Assembly: GCA_024689165.1 (NCBI GenBank)
Contig: JAILDS010000177.1
Location: 1-5,542 of the forward strand
Reading direction: 5' to 3'
DNA: 5,542 bases
Origin: Clostridia bacterium
GTDB lineage: Bacteria; Bacillota; Clostridia; Oscillospirales; Acutalibacteraceae
Both the position numbers and the translations under genes were made by a program. Shown one piece after another: positions 5,116 through 5,542 of this stretch. The notes under the pieces are model-generated. The model was not told where the DNA came from. It was given only the letters and a program-made list of their open reading frames with translations, and did not search any database. How positions within the stretch are numbered: the first letter of the stretch is position 1; each line of letters starts with the position of its first letter.

Positions 5116-5542
5116 ATGGCTTTGACTGTATGCAAGTCTTGTGGGAAAGAGGTTAGCGACAGGGCAAAGGTTTGTCCTGCTTGCGGAGCGGAACTGAATG
5201 TGGAGAGTGAAGAGGACAAAACGCCAGTCCTCTGTCCTGATTGCGGAAAAGAACTGCCTGTTGGCGCAAATACTTGTCCGAACTGTGGGTGTCCTGTAGA
5301 TGATATTGTGACCGAACCCGATGTGCAAACAAATACTGAAAGCAATGGCAATAGTTCGCAAAAAAATAAGCTGCCCAGAAAAAAAATCATTATAGTCGGC
5401 TCTGCTATTGTCGCTGCAATATGTATTATTATTGTGGTTATAGTTTCTTTGAAAGCAAAAAAACCTCCACAGGAAGCGTTGGATTACGCCACAAGAAAGA
5501 ATTTGGACTGTCTTTCGATATCTGAACTAAGCTCAGCAGCGG
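5116..5542 (+). CDS. Double zinc-ribbon, single-pass membrane protein (3' end outside window)
   Basis: The visible 142 residues hold two zinc ribbons of identical spacing. The first has Cys6, Cys9, Cys20 and Cys23 (CxxC-x10-CxxC, with CKSCGKE and CPACGAE). The second has Cys40, Cys43, Cys54 and Cys57 (CPDCGKE and CPNCG). A polar Asn/Ser/Gln-rich linker (about 66-85) leads to a basic patch and a strongly hydrophobic membrane segment at about 91-112. The start of an outer or C-terminal domain follows (PPQEALDYATRKN onward). The ATG follows AAAGAGG (5101-5107) by eight bases. Such zinc-ribbon plus membrane-anchor proteins are common in Clostridia and mostly uncharacterised. The ribbons would face the cytoplasm if the basic patch obeys the positive-inside rule. 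The C-terminal domain that would define function is cut off. Codon use is AT-rich (about 43% GC), unlike the upstream genes. Confidence 0.85.
   Translation, partial: MALTVCKSCGKEVSDRAKVCPACGAELNVESEEDKTPVLCPDCGKELPVGANTCPNCGCPVDDIVTEPDVQTNTESNGNSSQKNKLPRKKIIIVGSAIVAAICIIIVVIVSLKAKKPPQEALDYATRKNLDCLSISELSSAA

Overview
The window reads as a piece of a GC-rich Clostridia-like (Firmicutes) chromosome, probably from a gut-type carbohydrate degrader. The basis is Gram-positive style GGAGG/GAGG ribosome sites, sigma-A type promoters with 17-base spacers, tRNA genes that all encode their CCA ends, and short intergenic gaps. The taxonomic placement is inference; no marker gene is present.

Layout. Positions 1-201 are the 3' end of a ThuA-like gene. 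It is followed by an intrinsic terminator (319-348), a perfect 15-base palindrome (363-377) and a strong promoter (390-418). The promoter leads into a three-gene co-directional block: a Gfo/Idh/MocA NAD(P)-dependent sugar oxidoreductase (451-1536), a compact cytoplasmic GH31 family glycosidase (1576-3285) and a membrane-anchored GH25 muramidase (3307-4122). The gaps are 39 and 21 bases and neither contains a terminator, so one transcript is likely. ThuA-like proteins and Gfo/Idh oxidoreductases are often neighbours in sugar-catabolism loci. With the GH31 enzyme, the first part of the window looks like a locus for taking apart an imported glycoside or oligosaccharide. The muramidase is the odd member.

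Positions 4158-4904 form a self-contained tRNA operon: a stable-RNA type promoter with an upstream A-tract, seven tRNA genes in the order Val(TAC), Asp(GTC), Phe(GAA), Gly(GCC), Cys(GCA), Asp(GTC), Gly(GCC), and a strong terminator with eight T. The two Gly genes are identical. The two Asp genes differ by a compensated acceptor-stem pair and one T-loop base. Two of the spacers contain inverted repeats.

After the tRNA terminator the base composition falls sharply. A hand count of 5101-5520 gives about 43% GC; a sampled 60-base stretch in the oxidoreductase gene gives 65%. The last gene (5116 to beyond the window end) encodes a protein with two zinc ribbons and one membrane segment, and has AT-rich codon use. 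The end of the tRNA operon may therefore be the edge of acquired DNA, although no integrase or direct att repeat is visible here.

I see no CRISPR array, transposase or phage structural gene. Nothing here proves a new system. The best leads are the ThuA / oxidoreductase / atypical GH31 combination, the muramidase attached to it, and the composition break beside the tRNA cluster.
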